DNA of 64,000 nucleotides from contig UQLW01000004.1 in NCBI GenBank assembly GCA_900542005.1, forward strand, positions 1 to 64,000, given 5' to 3'. The notes under the pieces were generated by a model. That model was not told the DNA's origin. It did not search any database and saw nothing but the letters and a program-made list of their open reading frames with translations. Positions 8,899 through 17,734 of this stretch are shown here, one piece after another; the stretch's first letter is position 1; every line of letters starts with the position of its first letter. The stretch is from an uncultured Eubacteriales bacterium. GTDB lineage: Bacteria > Bacillota > Clostridia > Christensenellales > UMGS416. The position numbers were made by a program, and so were the translations under genes.

Positions 8899-8930
8899 AA
8901 AAAAAGCGCCCTCCTGCGAAGGCGCTCTGA
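8899..8930 (-). terminator. Rho-independent terminator
   Basis: AGCGCC / GGCGCT stem with a T-run on the minus strand (A-run at 8899-8904), directly after the small membrane protein gene at 8940-9416. Confidence 0.75.
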
Positions 8931-8939
8931 AAAGGCGGA

Positions 8940-9416
8940 TTAGAACTTACCCATGAGCTTGCGGGCAAGGCCGCCCAGCAGCGGGATCTCATACTCGGTA
9001 TATCCATAGGCCTTGACGGCGGCGACGATGGCCAGCACCCAAGCCACAAGGCTGACAATGCCGATCAGCACCCCAAAGATGGCGCCGCCGCCCAGGGCCG
9101 TACCCAGCCCGACCGCCGAGCCCATAATGAGGCTGGTCGCGGAGCCCGCCAGCACCGCCGTGCCGATCAGGCTGAGGATCAGGTTCAGCAGCATATAGAG
9201 CAGCTGCAGCATAAAGGCCTGCATGGCGTGGAATTTCACAAAGCGGCTGCCCTTTTCCAGGAAATACAGAGCCAGGGGCGCCAGGAAGGCCACATACCGG
9301 ATGCCGGGGATGAGCCCGATGACGAAGGCCGCCACATAGCATAGCAGCGCCATCAGGTTGGCGTCCAGGCCTCCCAGGGAGGATTTGTGCGGTGCGGTTT
9401 TGATGGGATCAGACAT
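8940..9416 (-). CDS. Small four-helix membrane protein (Tic20/DUF4870-like)
   Basis: A 158-residue membrane protein with four hydrophobic segments: around residues 20-50, 60-85, 88-108 and 112-138. The pattern of a charged amphipathic stretch (EKGSRFVKFHAMQAFMLQ) after the first helices is typical of Tic20/DUF4870-like and related 'chloroplast import component' proteins, whose function in bacteria is unknown. The N-terminus is soluble (MSDPIKTAPHKSSLGGLDAN). It has its own terminator and is transcribed before the DUF2089 cassette on the same strand. Confidence 0.7.
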   Translation of the reverse strand: MSDPIKTAPHKSSLGGLDANLMALLCYVAAFVIGLIPGIRYVAFLAPLALYFLEKGSRFVKFHAMQAFMLQLLYMLLNLILSLIGTAVLAGSATSLIMGSAVGLGTALGGGAIFGVLIGIVSLVAWVLAIVAAVKAYGYTEYEIPLLGGLARKLMGKF

Positions 9417-9555
9417 CTTTCTTCTTCTCCTTTTGCTTGGCCTATGCTGCCCGCCGCGATCCTTTGATCCGCGCTTCCCATCGCCCGGATGCAGGCAAGG
9501 CAGCCGCCTTTATCATAGCGGATTGGATCGATCCTGGCAAGGTAAAGGGACAAAA

Positions 9556-11316
9556 TTAGCGAAAAATGTCCGACTCCCCCTGCTCCAGGCGGAACTGTGC
9601 GTCATAGAGGCGGCGGTAAATGCCGTCCTTCGCCGCATACAGCTTCTCGTGGGAGCCCTGCTCCACGATCCCATCCTGGGTCATGACCAGGATCACATCG
9701 GCGTTGCGGATGGTGGAAAGCCGGTGGGCAATGACCAGGGTGGTGCGGCCCTGGGACAGCGCCTCCAGGGAGCGCTGGATACGGATCTCCGTCTCGTTAT
9801 CCAGGGCGCTGGTGGCCTCGTCCAGCAGCAGGATGGGGGGATTCTTCAGGAAAACCCGGGCGATGGAGATGCGCTGCTTCTGCCCGCCGGAGAGGCGTAC
9901 GCCCTTTTCGCCCACCCAGGTATCGTAGCCCTCGGGCAGCGAGGCGATGAAGTCATGGATATCCGCCTGCCTTGCCGCTTCGATCATCTCCTCGCGGGTG
10001 GCGTCAGGCCGGCCATAGAGGATGTTCTCCCCGATGGTCCCGGTGAACAGGAACACATCCTGCTGGACATGCCCGATATTCCCCCGCAGCGAGCGCAGCG
10101 TAAAATCCTTGATGTTGTGGCCGTCAATGTCGATCTCGCCCTGGGTTATATCGTAAAAACGGGGGATCAGGTGGCACAGCGTGGTCTTACCGCCTCCGGA
10201 GGGGCCCACCAGCGCCACCGTCGCGCCAGGCTCCACCGTCAGGTTGATGTGCTGCAGCACCGTTTCATTTTCATCGTAGCAGAAGCTGACGTCCTTGAAC
10301 TCGATCTTCCCCTTTACGTCGGTCATCGTCAGCCGCCCGTCCAGGATGTCCGGCTGCTGGTTCATGATCTCATGAAAACGGGAGAAGCCCGACATGCCCT
10401 GCTCAAATTGCTGGGTAAAGTTAATCAGCTTGTTGATGGGCTGCAGCACTAGGTTGATGTAAAGCAGAAAGCCCGCCAGCTCGCCCACCGTAATAATGCC
10501 GCGGACGGCAAAGACGCCGCCCAGGGTCAGCACCGCCAGGTTCAGCATGCTGGTCATAAAGAGCATACCGGTCATGAAGGTGGCCATGCGGCGGTAGGAG
10601 AAATCCTTCGCCTTGCGGAAGCGGCCGTTGCCCTCCTCAAAACGGGCCACCTCATAGGGCTCGTTGGTGTAGCTCTTGGATACGCGGATGCCCGACAGGC
10701 TGTTTTCAATCTGCGCGTTGATATCGGCGGTGGATTGCTGCACCTGCCGGAAGGCTTGGCCCATCTTGCGCCGCTGGGAAATGGCGAACACCAGCATGAT
10801 GGGGATAATGCCAAGGTAAATAATCAGCGTCATCAGCCACTGCTTCTGCACCAATACGATGAAGGAGCCGACAAACATGACAACGGAAATAAACAGATCC
10901 TCCGGACCATGGTGGGCCAGCTCCGTGATCAGGTTCAGGTCGTTGACCATGCGGCTCATCAGCTTGCCGGTGCGGTTGTTGTCGAAGAATTTGAAGGGCA
11001 TCTGCTGCAGGTGGCGGAAGAAATCGCTGCGCATATCCGCCTCCATGCGCACGCCCACCAGGTGGCCCCAGTAATTGATAAAATAATTGAGCCCCGCCAT
11101 GATGAGATACAGCCCCAGCAGCAGCGCGCCGGATAGCAAAATCTCCCGCAGCATCCCCTGGGGGATATAGGTATCGATCATCACGGTGGTCAGCGACGGG
11201 TAGACCAGCTCGATCCCCGCCAGCAGCAGGGCGCAGAAAAGGTCGGCGAAAAACAAAAAGGCGTACTTTCTGTAATAGCTGGCAAAGCGTCTGAGCATCG
11301 AGGGGGATTTGGGCAT
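9556..11316 (-). CDS. ABC exporter, MsbA/YfiBC-like, fused permease-ATPase
   Basis: A 586-residue half-transporter. Residues 1-310 hold six membrane helices, followed by an ATPase domain with Walker A (GPSGGGKTT), Q-loop (GHVQQDVFLF), signature LSGGQKQR and Walker B LLLDEATS. The ATG at 11316 has AAAGGAGAAATACC upstream. It has no coupled exporter partner, so it may act as a homodimer. It differs in sequence from the pair at 4-7.5 kb and is not a recent duplicate of either. Confidence 0.92.
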   Translation of the reverse strand: MPKSPSMLRRFASYYRKYAFLFFADLFCALLLAGIELVYPSLTTVMIDTYIPQGMLREILLSGALLLGLYLIMAGLNYFINYWGHLVGVRMEADMRSDFFRHLQQMPFKFFDNNRTGKLMSRMVNDLNLITELAHHGPEDLFISVVMFVGSFIVLVQKQWLMTLIIYLGIIPIMLVFAISQRRKMGQAFRQVQQSTADINAQIENSLSGIRVSKSYTNEPYEVARFEEGNGRFRKAKDFSYRRMATFMTGMLFMTSMLNLAVLTLGGVFAVRGIITVGELAGFLLYINLVLQPINKLINFTQQFEQGMSGFSRFHEIMNQQPDILDGRLTMTDVKGKIEFKDVSFCYDENETVLQHINLTVEPGATVALVGPSGGGKTTLCHLIPRFYDITQGEIDIDGHNIKDFTLRSLRGNIGHVQQDVFLFTGTIGENILYGRPDATREEMIEAARQADIHDFIASLPEGYDTWVGEKGVRLSGGQKQRISIARVFLKNPPILLLDEATSALDNETEIRIQRSLEALSQGRTTLVIAHRLSTIRNADVILVMTQDGIVEQGSHEKLYAAKDGIYRRLYDAQFRLEQGESDIFR

Positions 11317-11411
11317 GGTATTTCTCCTTTACAGAAATTGCGTTGCCTTTATTGTAGCCGGTTAACGGCACATAAAGCAAGGCCAAGCCGCAAAAATCCC
11401 CATAAAGCGCC

Positions 11412-12290
11412 CTAGCCCGCCGGCGGACGGTACCAGCCCGGCTCTGTCCTGGTAAAGCCGTCATACCAGGCCATCACGTCGCGGGCCTGGTTTTCCATGA
11501 CCGCAAGCTCCTGGGGGCCAAAATCCAGCGCCCAATAGAGGGAGGAAAGGGTATTGCTCCCGATATAGAAGGCGAGGCAGCGCCAGAACGCCTCCGGCGG
11601 CGTACCGCCAAAGTAGCCGTCCACCATGCCGCAGGCAAAGGCCGGCGCCGCCTGAGCGCACCACACAATGCGGTTGAACTCCTCCCAGGGATCGCCAAAA
11701 TCATACCGGTCAAAATCGATAATGGCAAGCCCGCCCTGATCCACCATCATATTGCCGATATGATAATCCCCGTGCTGAAAACACTGGGGGCGGTCGAGAA
11801 GCAGGTCCCGTTGGCCCATAAGATATTCGATAACCCGGCTGTCCCCGGGAAACCGTATGCCGGCTTCACGGTATCCAGCTATTTTCCTGTCGGCCTTTCG
11901 GCTGAACCTCGTATACCAGGGCTCCTGGTCCGGCGGCGCGGGAATGGTGTGGATTTTATGTAAGATTCGCCCGGCTTCAAGGCCCATTTCGTATTGGGAT
12001 TTCACCGGCAGTCCAGGCACCACCGCTTCGGCGTCCTGGCCGTCGATCCAGGTATACAGGCCGTATACGCCCTCCCCGCAGGGGCCCGACTCCACCAGCC
12101 GGCACATGGGAATCCCCAGCTCCGCCACCTGCCGGAGCATAACAAAGAGCTTAGCGCGGCTTCCGCTCTTTTCCTTAGGCGTAATCCGCAAAAGATACCG
12201 CGTTCCATCGGCCGCTACCGCGCAGAATTTCTTGTCGCAGGACCATCCCTTATCAATAAGCGTCCGGCTGGTAATCCCCTGAATCAGCAT
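11412..12290 (-). CDS. Aminoglycoside phosphotransferase (APH) family kinase
   Basis: A 292-residue protein of the APH/choline kinase fold, which phosphorylates small molecules with ATP. The catalytic loop HGDYHIGNMM (about residues 190-199) and the metal-binding IIDFDRYDFGDPW (about 206-218) are intact. The N-terminal lobe has the expected lysine-rich strand region (YLLRITPKEKSGSRAKLF). The ATG at 12290 follows AAGGAGGGAGG. Members include antibiotic kinases but most are metabolic; nothing here singles out an antibiotic. A palindrome lies upstream in its likely promoter. Confidence 0.85.
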   Translation of the reverse strand: MLIQGITSRTLIDKGWSCDKKFCAVAADGTRYLLRITPKEKSGSRAKLFVMLRQVAELGIPMCRLVESGPCGEGVYGLYTWIDGQDAEAVVPGLPVKSQYEMGLEAGRILHKIHTIPAPPDQEPWYTRFSRKADRKIAGYREAGIRFPGDSRVIEYLMGQRDLLLDRPQCFQHGDYHIGNMMVDQGGLAIIDFDRYDFGDPWEEFNRIVWCAQAAPAFACGMVDGYFGGTPPEAFWRCLAFYIGSNTLSSLYWALDFGPQELAVMENQARDVMAWYDGFTRTEPGWYRPPAG

Positions 12291-12334
12291 AGTATGCCCT
12301 CCCTCCTTGTTCTTTGGCCGCTTGCCCCATGGGG

Positions 12335-12351
12335 AAAAGACGGCGTCTTTT
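12335..12351. promoter_or_regulatory. Perfect palindrome, candidate operator of the APH-like gene
   Basis: AAAAGACG-G-CGTCTTTT, an 8-1-8 perfect inverted repeat, lies 45-61 bases upstream of the APH-like start. On the minus strand a TAAAAT -10-like element sits immediately before it, so a protein bound there would cover the transcription start. Confidence 0.35.
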
Positions 12352-12507
12352 ATTTTATCCTATTTGGAGCGCCTGCCGCATCCTATGGGCCCTATTTCGT
12401 CGGTTCGCCACGAAAAAAGCCGCTTTGGCACATTTCATATTCGCATTTCCCTTTCCCATGGTATATAATGATAGAGATTACAGCGCTTGGAAAATGGCGG
12501 TTGCCTC

Positions 12508-12536
12508 TTGACAAGCGATGTAAAATGTTGTAAATT
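12508..12536 (+). promoter_or_regulatory. Promoter of the rubrerythrin-rubredoxin operon
   Basis: TTGACA (12508-12513), a 17-bp spacer and TAAATT (12531-12536). A palindromic operator begins 6 bases downstream. Confidence 0.6.
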
Positions 12537-12542
12537 TAATAT

Positions 12543-12555
12543 TGTAATGATTACA
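12543..12555. promoter_or_regulatory. PerR/Fur-type operator upstream of rubrerythrin
   Basis: TGTAAT-G-ATTACA is a perfect 6-1-6 palindrome covering the predicted transcription start. It fits the xxATAATNATTATxx layout of PerR/Fur boxes with two symmetric changes. Rubrerythrin genes are known PerR targets in clostridia, so peroxide-responsive repression is the likely reading. Confidence 0.6.
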
Positions 12556-12598
12556 TTTATATCTGCTTTGCATGCAGATAGGAAAGGAAGGTTATACT

Positions 12599-13135
12599 AT
12601 GGATCTGAAGGGAACCCAAACGCTGAAGAATCTCGAGTACGCCTTCGCAGGCGAGTCCAAGGCCCGCAACAAGTATACCTACTACGCCTCCAAGGCCCGC
12701 AAGGACGGCTACAACCAGATTGCCGCCATCTTTGAGGAAACCGCCAACAACGAGAAGGAGCACGCCAAGCTCTGGTTTAAGATTCTCAACGGCGGCATTG
12801 GCACCACGGCCGAGAACCTGCTGGACGCCGCCAACGGCGAAAATGAGGAATGGACCGAGATGTATGCCGGCTTTGCCAAGACGGCCCGCGAGGAGGGCTT
12901 TGAGCAGCTGGCCACGCTTTTCGAGGGCGTAGCCGCCATCGAAAAGGAGCATGAGGAGCGCTATCGCAAGCTGCTGGCCAATGTCGAGGGCGGCCTGGTC
13001 TTCTCCCGCGACGGCGACCGCATCTGGGTATGTCAGAACTGCGGCCATGTCCATGTGGGGAAGGACGCGCCGGAGGTGTGCCCTGTCTGCGCCCACCCGA
13101 AGGCCTATTTCGCCCTGAAGGCCGAGAACTATTAG
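12599..13135 (+). CDS. rbr: Rubrerythrin
   Basis: A cytoplasmic non-haem diiron peroxidase that reduces hydrogen peroxide using electrons from rubredoxin, a main oxidative stress enzyme of anaerobes. The 178-residue protein has the four-helix diiron domain, with ligand motifs LEYAFAGESKARNKY (near residue 15), FEETANNEKEHAK (about 44-56) and AIEKEHEERY (about 116-125). The C-terminal rubredoxin-like iron site has CQNCGHVH ... CPVCAHPKAYF. The ATG at 12599 follows AAAGGAAGG. It is followed 31 bases later by rubredoxin. Confidence 0.97.
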   Translation: MDLKGTQTLKNLEYAFAGESKARNKYTYYASKARKDGYNQIAAIFEETANNEKEHAKLWFKILNGGIGTTAENLLDAANGENEEWTEMYAGFAKTAREEGFEQLATLFEGVAAIEKEHEERYRKLLANVEGGLVFSRDGDRIWVCQNCGHVHVGKDAPEVCPVCAHPKAYFALKAENY

Positions 13136-13166
13136 ATCCTATTCCAAAAAATTGGAGGAATACACA

Positions 13167-13325
13167 ATGGCTAAGTTTGTTTGCAGTGTCTGTGGCTATG
13201 AGTACGACGAGGCTGTGGGCGATCCCGATAACGGCATCGCGCCCGGCACCCGGTTTGCCGACCTTCCCGAGGATTTTGTCTGCCCCCTGTGCGGCGTGGG
13301 CAAGGATCAGTTCGAGGAAGCCTAA
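13167..13325 (+). CDS. rubR: Rubredoxin
   Basis: A 52-residue electron carrier with one iron held by four cysteines, seen as CSVCGYEYDE near the N-terminus and CPLCGVGKDQF near the C-terminus. The spacing and the conserved DPDNGI and PEDFVCP segments are standard. It has an ATTGGAGGA ribosome binding site and lies directly downstream of rubrerythrin, which it most likely reduces. A strong terminator ends the operon. Confidence 0.97.
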   Translation: MAKFVCSVCGYEYDEAVGDPDNGIAPGTRFADLPEDFVCPLCGVGKDQFEEA

Positions 13326-13335
13326 AGCTGACTGC

Positions 13336-13370
13336 AAGCGCCCCGGCAGAAATCTGCCGGGGCGCTTTGC
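13336..13370 (+). terminator. Rho-independent terminator of the rbr operon
   Basis: A 14-bp stem (AAGCGCCCCGGCAG / CTGCCGGGGCGCTT) with an AAAT loop. Confidence 0.85.
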
Positions 13371-13407
13371 CTTTCTCCCACATGAAGGCCCGGCTTTGCG
13401 CGCCGGG

Positions 13408-13986
13408 CTATTTTTCTTTCACGGGGCGGCCGCTATCTTCCGCCAGCCATGCCTGCGCCGTCTTGCGAATGGTCCCTTTATGGGGCTCTATATCCGCCCG
13501 CCCATCGATGCCGCAAAAATAGAGGCTGCCTGCCAGGGTGACGCCCATATGCCCGCACCAGTGGCGTATGCACTCGATGATATGCTCGCACTCCGCCGGC
13601 CGCCGGCCCGCCCGCAGGGCGATGGCGTAGCAGCGCTTATCCGGGCGGAGGCGGAGGCGTCTGGGATTGGTATCACCGTACGCCGTACACCGGTCGATGA
13701 ACACCTTGCACTGCCCGGGTATGTCCGCCCAGTAGGAGGGTACGGCAAAGATGATCCCATCGGCCTGGTCCATCCGCTCCATCAGGCCGTCCATGCCGTC
13801 CCGCTGCACACAGCGGCCGGTTTCATAGCAGGCCTTACATCCCCTGCAATAGTGGATACCGCAGTCGCCCAGGCAGACCAGCTCGCCCTGGCTGCCCTGC
13901 GGGATCGCCTGAAGCACGGTTTCAAGGACCGCCTGGGTGGCGCCGTGGTTGTTGGCCCCGGCATTGATCAGCAGGTATCGCGCCAT
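13408..13986 (-). CDS. Flavodoxin-like NAD(P)H-dependent FMN reductase
   Basis: A 192-residue flavodoxin-fold protein of the NADPH-dependent FMN reductase/iron-sulfur flavoprotein group. The N-terminus LLINAGANNHGATQAVL is the FMN phosphate loop region. HYCRGCKACYETGRC provides the cysteine cluster seen in this group, followed by the common MDGLMERMDQADGIIFAVPSYW... pattern, in which the S-P-Y-W part contacts the flavin. It probably reduces quinones or other acceptors. The ATG at 13986 has AAAGGAGG upstream. It lies 14 bases after the hydrolase gene and probably ends that operon. Confidence 0.82.
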   Translation of the reverse strand: MARYLLINAGANNHGATQAVLETVLQAIPQGSQGELVCLGDCGIHYCRGCKACYETGRCVQRDGMDGLMERMDQADGIIFAVPSYWADIPGQCKVFIDRCTAYGDTNPRRLRLRPDKRCYAIALRAGRRPAECEHIIECIRHWCGHMGVTLAGSLYFCGIDGRADIEPHKGTIRKTAQAWLAEDSGRPVKEK

Positions 13987-14000
13987 GATATGGCCTCCTT

Positions 14001-14768
14001 TTATTCCATCGGGTCCAGCTCGTCAATCCGCTTGAGGAAGGATCCGACCTTCTGCGACAGCATGGGGAACTCCGGGCCATAGGTGCATACATGAGGCGAT
14101 GATTCCAGCCACAGCATGTCCTTGTCGAAGCAGTTCACCGCGCCGCGGAGGATGATCTCCGGCGCGCGGGCGTCGACCGACTGATCCCGGCGGCTTTGCG
14201 CCACCAGCATGGGGCAATGGATGCGGGCCAGCCCGGCCCGTGCCATACGGGCCAGCGTCATCAGATCGCCCACCTTCCGCACCGGCGTTACCCCGTAGCC
14301 GATGTCGTCAGGATCCGTCCGCTCCCCGGGGCCGCCCAGCGTGCGGGGGCCAAAGGGCGCCAGTACCCGCGCCAGCGGCGCCAGCTTGCTGCGTACCCGG
14401 ATGGCGGCGGCCAGGGAAACCACGCCGTCGACCGGCAGCTCCTCGGCCAGCAGCAACGCCAGCAGGCCGCCCATGGATAGCCCCAGCACCACCAGCTTTT
14501 GGTGGCCCTGCATCAGCCGCAGCGCCTCCGTCCGGGCGGCGGCCAGCCATTGCTGCCATCCGCTTTTGAGCATCTCTTCCACCGTGGCGCCGTGCCCCGG
14601 CAGGAGCATGCCCCGCACCGTATAGCCCTGTTCGCCCAGGTAGCCGCCCAGCTGGCGCATCTGGGCGGGGGTCGCCGTAAAGCCATGGATCATCAGCACT
14701 GCGGTCGATCCGCCGGGCAGGGTAAAATCCCGGGCCTGGGGGTACCGGTCGGTCAGCCGCCCCGTCAT
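14001..14768 (-). CDS. Alpha/beta hydrolase (carboxylesterase Est30/YvaK-like)
   Basis: A 255-residue cytoplasmic esterase of the serine hydrolase fold. The oxyanion-hole motif MIHGFTATPAQM (about residues 26-37) and nucleophile elbow GLSMGG (about 95-100, Ser catalytic) are clear; the C-terminal DKDMLWLESSPH... provides a candidate histidine. The arrangement matches the monoacylglycerol lipase/carboxylesterase type of Bacillus and Geobacillus. Its start overlaps the ktrA stop by ATGA, so it is coupled to the potassium uptake genes, though no functional link is known. Confidence 0.85.
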   Translation of the reverse strand: MTGRLTDRYPQARDFTLPGGSTAVLMIHGFTATPAQMRQLGGYLGEQGYTVRGMLLPGHGATVEEMLKSGWQQWLAAARTEALRLMQGHQKLVVLGLSMGGLLALLLAEELPVDGVVSLAAAIRVRSKLAPLARVLAPFGPRTLGGPGERTDPDDIGYGVTPVRKVGDLMTLARMARAGLARIHCPMLVAQSRRDQSVDARAPEIILRGAVNCFDKDMLWLESSPHVCTYGPEFPMLSQKVGSFLKRIDELDPME

Positions 14769-15445
14769 GAGAGCCGCGACGGCCTCGTCTGGGCCCCGAA
14801 TTTGGTCTCCAGCCGGTGGATGCTGTCGTTGGTGCCTACCACCGTCACCGTATCGCCCAGCTTGAGCATATCGTTGGGCTCCGGAGAGATATGGGTCACC
14901 TTATCCCGGCGGATGGCTATGGCGTTCAGCCCATAAACCGCCCGCATGTTCAGCTCCTTCAGCGTTTTGCCCGACCAAGCCACCGGGACCGCCACCTCCA
15001 CCAGCGAATAATCCGGTGAAAGCTCGATAATATCCAGGATATTGCTGGATACCAGGCTGTGCGCCATGCGCACGCCCATATCCCGCTCGGGGAAAACCAC
15101 CTTATCCACGCCGATCTTCGAGAGCACCTTGGCATGCAGCTCATTGCGGGCCCGGGCCACCAGATAGGGCACGCCCATATCCTTGCACAAAAGCGACACA
15201 AGGATGGAGGTCTGGATATCATTGCCGATGGCGACCACCACCACGTCGAAATTCCGCAGCCCCAGGGACTCAAGGGCCTCCTCGTCAGCCGGATTGGCCT
15301 GAATGGCCTGCGTCACCTCATCCCGTATATCATCCACCAGCTCCGCGCTGCTGTCAATGGCCAGCACTTCCTGATCCATGTCATACAGCGCCCGGGCCAC
15401 GGCGCTCCCAAAGGCGCCCAGGCCGATTACGGCAAATTGTTTCAT
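14765..15445 (-). CDS. ktrA: Potassium uptake regulatory subunit KtrA (TrkA family)
   Basis: The cytoplasmic RCK gating subunit that binds nucleotides (and often c-di-AMP) and controls the KtrB channel. The 226-residue protein has an N-terminal Rossmann domain (FAVIGLGAFGSAVARALY, then VLAIDSS as the acidic end of strand 2) and a C-terminal RCK_C domain from about residue 138 (KTLKELNMRAVYGLNAIAI). The ATG at 15445 is preceded by AAAGGAGAAGCG. It sits 22 bases after ktrB and overlaps the hydrolase gene. Confidence 0.92.
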   Translation of the reverse strand: MKQFAVIGLGAFGSAVARALYDMDQEVLAIDSSAELVDDIRDEVTQAIQANPADEEALESLGLRNFDVVVVAIGNDIQTSILVSLLCKDMGVPYLVARARNELHAKVLSKIGVDKVVFPERDMGVRMAHSLVSSNILDIIELSPDYSLVEVAVPVAWSGKTLKELNMRAVYGLNAIAIRRDKVTHISPEPNDMLKLGDTVTVVGTNDSIHRLETKFGAQTRPSRLS

Positions 15446-15467
15446 CCTCGCTTCTCCTTTCCCGGGG

Positions 15468-16850
15468 TCATCCCACGATGATCCGATCCTCGGGGTATTC
15501 AATATGGACTTTGCTGCTGCGGCTGAGCCGCCGCGACAGGGCCAGCGTCAGCGTCAGCGGCCCCACCCGGCCGGCAAACATGGCCGCCATCAGCAAAAGC
15601 TTGCTGCCCACCGATAGTAGAGGCGTAACGCCGGCCGAAAGGCCCACCGTCCCCAGGGCGGAGGTCGCCTCAAAGAGCAGGTTTTCCAGGGTAAAGCGCG
15701 GCTCGGCCCCCACAGGCTCCAGGGCCGTCAGCCCCAGGGTCAGCCCGGCGGCCGCGCACAGGGCTACCGCAAAGATGGCGATGGCCCGCAGCACCAGGCC
15801 CATCTCCAGCCGGCGCTTGAACACGCTGACGGAGGTCTTGCCCTTCAGCGCGGCGATCACCACCAGAATCACGCAGGCAAAGGTGGTCGTCTTGACGCCG
15901 CCGCCGGTGGACGAGGGCGAAGCCCCCAGGAACATGAGAAAGGACGAGATCACCTTTCCGTCCGGCGTCAGCGCGTTCTGGTCCAGGGAGGCAAAGCCCG
16001 CCGTCCGCACCGTAACCGACTGGAACAGGGCGTTCATCAGCTTTTTCGGCCAGCCCATGGCGGGATCCCCCAGCGATTGCGGGTTGCCCAGCTCGCTGGC
16101 CAGGAAGAAAAGGAACCCGCCGCCCAGGAGCACCGCCGTCATGACGAGCACCACCTTGGAATGCAGCGTCAGCTTGCTGAACCGGCGTTTCTTGAGAATA
16201 TCCAGGATCACGGGAAAGCCCAGGCCCCCCAGCACGATCAACGCCATCAGCGTGAACATCACCACCGGATCGCCATTTAAGCTGACGATGGAATCCCCGT
16301 TGCCCAGCACGTCGAAGCCTGCGTTGCAGAAGGCCGAAACCGAGTGGAAAATGGAATAAAAGATCCCCCGGCCCAAGCCGAAGCGCGGGATCATCCGGGT
16401 GGAAAGCAGCACGGCGCCCGCCAGCTCGATGATCAAAACCATCGCGCAGATCCGGCGGATCAGCCGCACCAGCCCCTGCAGCCCGTCGGCATTCAGCGAT
16501 TCCTGGATGATCATCCGCTCCTTCAGGGTAATCCGCTTGCCCAGGGCCATCAAGAGCAGCGTGGCCAGGGTCATAAAGCCCAGGCCGCCGATCTGGATCA
16601 GCGTGATGACCACGATCTGGCCAAAGAGGCTGAAGTGTTCGCCCGTCTCCACCACGACGAGCCCCGTCACGCACACGCAGGACGTAGCGGTAAAAAAGGC
16701 CTCCAGCAGGTTGGGCTGCTTGCCCGGAGCCAGGGATATGGGCAGCATCAAAAGCGCGGCGCCGGCCACAATAACCAGGGCGAAGCCCAATACGATAATT
16801 TGGGTGGGGGAGGGGCGGAACCCTCCCTTTTGCAGCGATGATTGTGTCAA
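15468..16850 (-). CDS. ktrB: Potassium uptake membrane subunit KtrB (TrkH family)
   Basis: A 460-residue potassium/sodium symport channel of the SKT superfamily: four repeated M1-P-M2 units in one chain. The first filter region is TATSCVCVTGLVVVETGEHF, and later ones include FHSVSAFCNAGFDV and FQSVTVRTAGFASLD. The length matches KtrB. It begins with a TTG that shares bases with the stop of the upstream TrmH gene (TTGA overlap), with AAAGAGGTAG as ribosome binding site. With KtrA it forms the potassium uptake complex. Confidence 0.93.
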   Translation of the reverse strand: MTQSSLQKGGFRPSPTQIIVLGFALVIVAGAALLMLPISLAPGKQPNLLEAFFTATSCVCVTGLVVVETGEHFSLFGQIVVITLIQIGGLGFMTLATLLLMALGKRITLKERMIIQESLNADGLQGLVRLIRRICAMVLIIELAGAVLLSTRMIPRFGLGRGIFYSIFHSVSAFCNAGFDVLGNGDSIVSLNGDPVVMFTLMALIVLGGLGFPVILDILKKRRFSKLTLHSKVVLVMTAVLLGGGFLFFLASELGNPQSLGDPAMGWPKKLMNALFQSVTVRTAGFASLDQNALTPDGKVISSFLMFLGASPSSTGGGVKTTTFACVILVVIAALKGKTSVSVFKRRLEMGLVLRAIAIFAVALCAAAGLTLGLTALEPVGAEPRFTLENLLFEATSALGTVGLSAGVTPLLSVGSKLLLMAAMFAGRVGPLTLTLALSRRLSRSSKVHIEYPEDRIIVG

Positions 16851-17611
16851 TGATCTACCTCTTTCCCCTGTGGGCCTTCCTGCTGCGCCGGCCGCCCGGC
16901 AAAGGCATAAATGCCCAGCGCCGCAGCGACCGAAAGGTTCAGCGAGTCGATCTGCCTGCCGTGGGGGATGACAACGCTCTGCCCCATCCCGGCAAAATCC
17001 GGCGGAAGCCCTGCGCCCTCGTTGCCAAAGATCAGGGCATAGGGCTCGCGCCGGGCGGCCGCCGCATCCTCCAGCGGCAGGGCCGCGTCCAGCATAAAGG
17101 GATACAGCGCGTGGCCGCCGAAGCGGCGGCGATAGGCCTCAAAGCTGTCGAACCGGGCCAGCCGCAGGCGGAAGGCCGCGCCCATGGAGGCCCTCAGCAC
17201 ATGGGGATCGAAAAAATCCACCGCCGGCCGGATAATGGCCAGGTCCTGGATCCCAAAGCCCAGGCAGGTGCGGATGACCGTACCCAGATTGCCGCCGTCG
17301 GACACATGGTGCAGCACCACATGGGGCGCATCTTCCGACAGCTCGTCGTCATATTTGTCGAACACCAGCGCCGCATAGCAATTCTCCTTGCGGGAGAGGC
17401 GCGCCAGCGCCTTGGGCGCGTATTCCCAGCGCACCGCCAGCGCCTGGCAGGCGGCCTTGAGCTTGGCCACGCCCTCGTTGGCCTCGCCCTCCGGCGCCAG
17501 CAGCAGCCGCCGCACCCGCTCCGGCCGCGCGGCCATGAGCTCCAGGCAGGGGAATACGCCCAGGCAGTAGCTGTAATCCAGGCTTTTATCGTAGCTTTCA
17601 AGTTTCGGCAT
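16847..17611 (-). CDS. TrmH/SpoU family RNA methyltransferase
   Basis: A 254-residue SAM-dependent 2'-O-ribose RNA methyltransferase with the trefoil-knot SPOUT fold. The three SpoU motifs are present: HHVSDGGNLGTVIRTCLGFG (motif 1, around residues 105-124), LIFGNEGAGLPP (motif 2, around 193-204) and IDSLNLSVAAALGIYAF (motif 3, around 221-237). The N-terminal 95 residues look like a substrate-binding extension. The target (tRNA or rRNA) is unclear. It leads the operon with ktrB, ktrA, the hydrolase and the flavodoxin-like gene. Confidence 0.9.
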   Translation of the reverse strand: MPKLESYDKSLDYSYCLGVFPCLELMAARPERVRRLLLAPEGEANEGVAKLKAACQALAVRWEYAPKALARLSRKENCYAALVFDKYDDELSEDAPHVVLHHVSDGGNLGTVIRTCLGFGIQDLAIIRPAVDFFDPHVLRASMGAAFRLRLARFDSFEAYRRRFGGHALYPFMLDAALPLEDAAAARREPYALIFGNEGAGLPPDFAGMGQSVVIPHGRQIDSLNLSVAAALGIYAFAGRPAQQEGPQGKEVDH

Positions 17612-17734
17612 CGGTTTAATCCTTTCTTTATCCCTCTATTATAGCGATTCCCCTCCAAAAGAAAAGCCCGGTTTTCGCTTTCCCCTGTTCACCGTCCGGC
17701 AAATCAGGTACAATGGGGAAAAGGAGGCGCCGCC

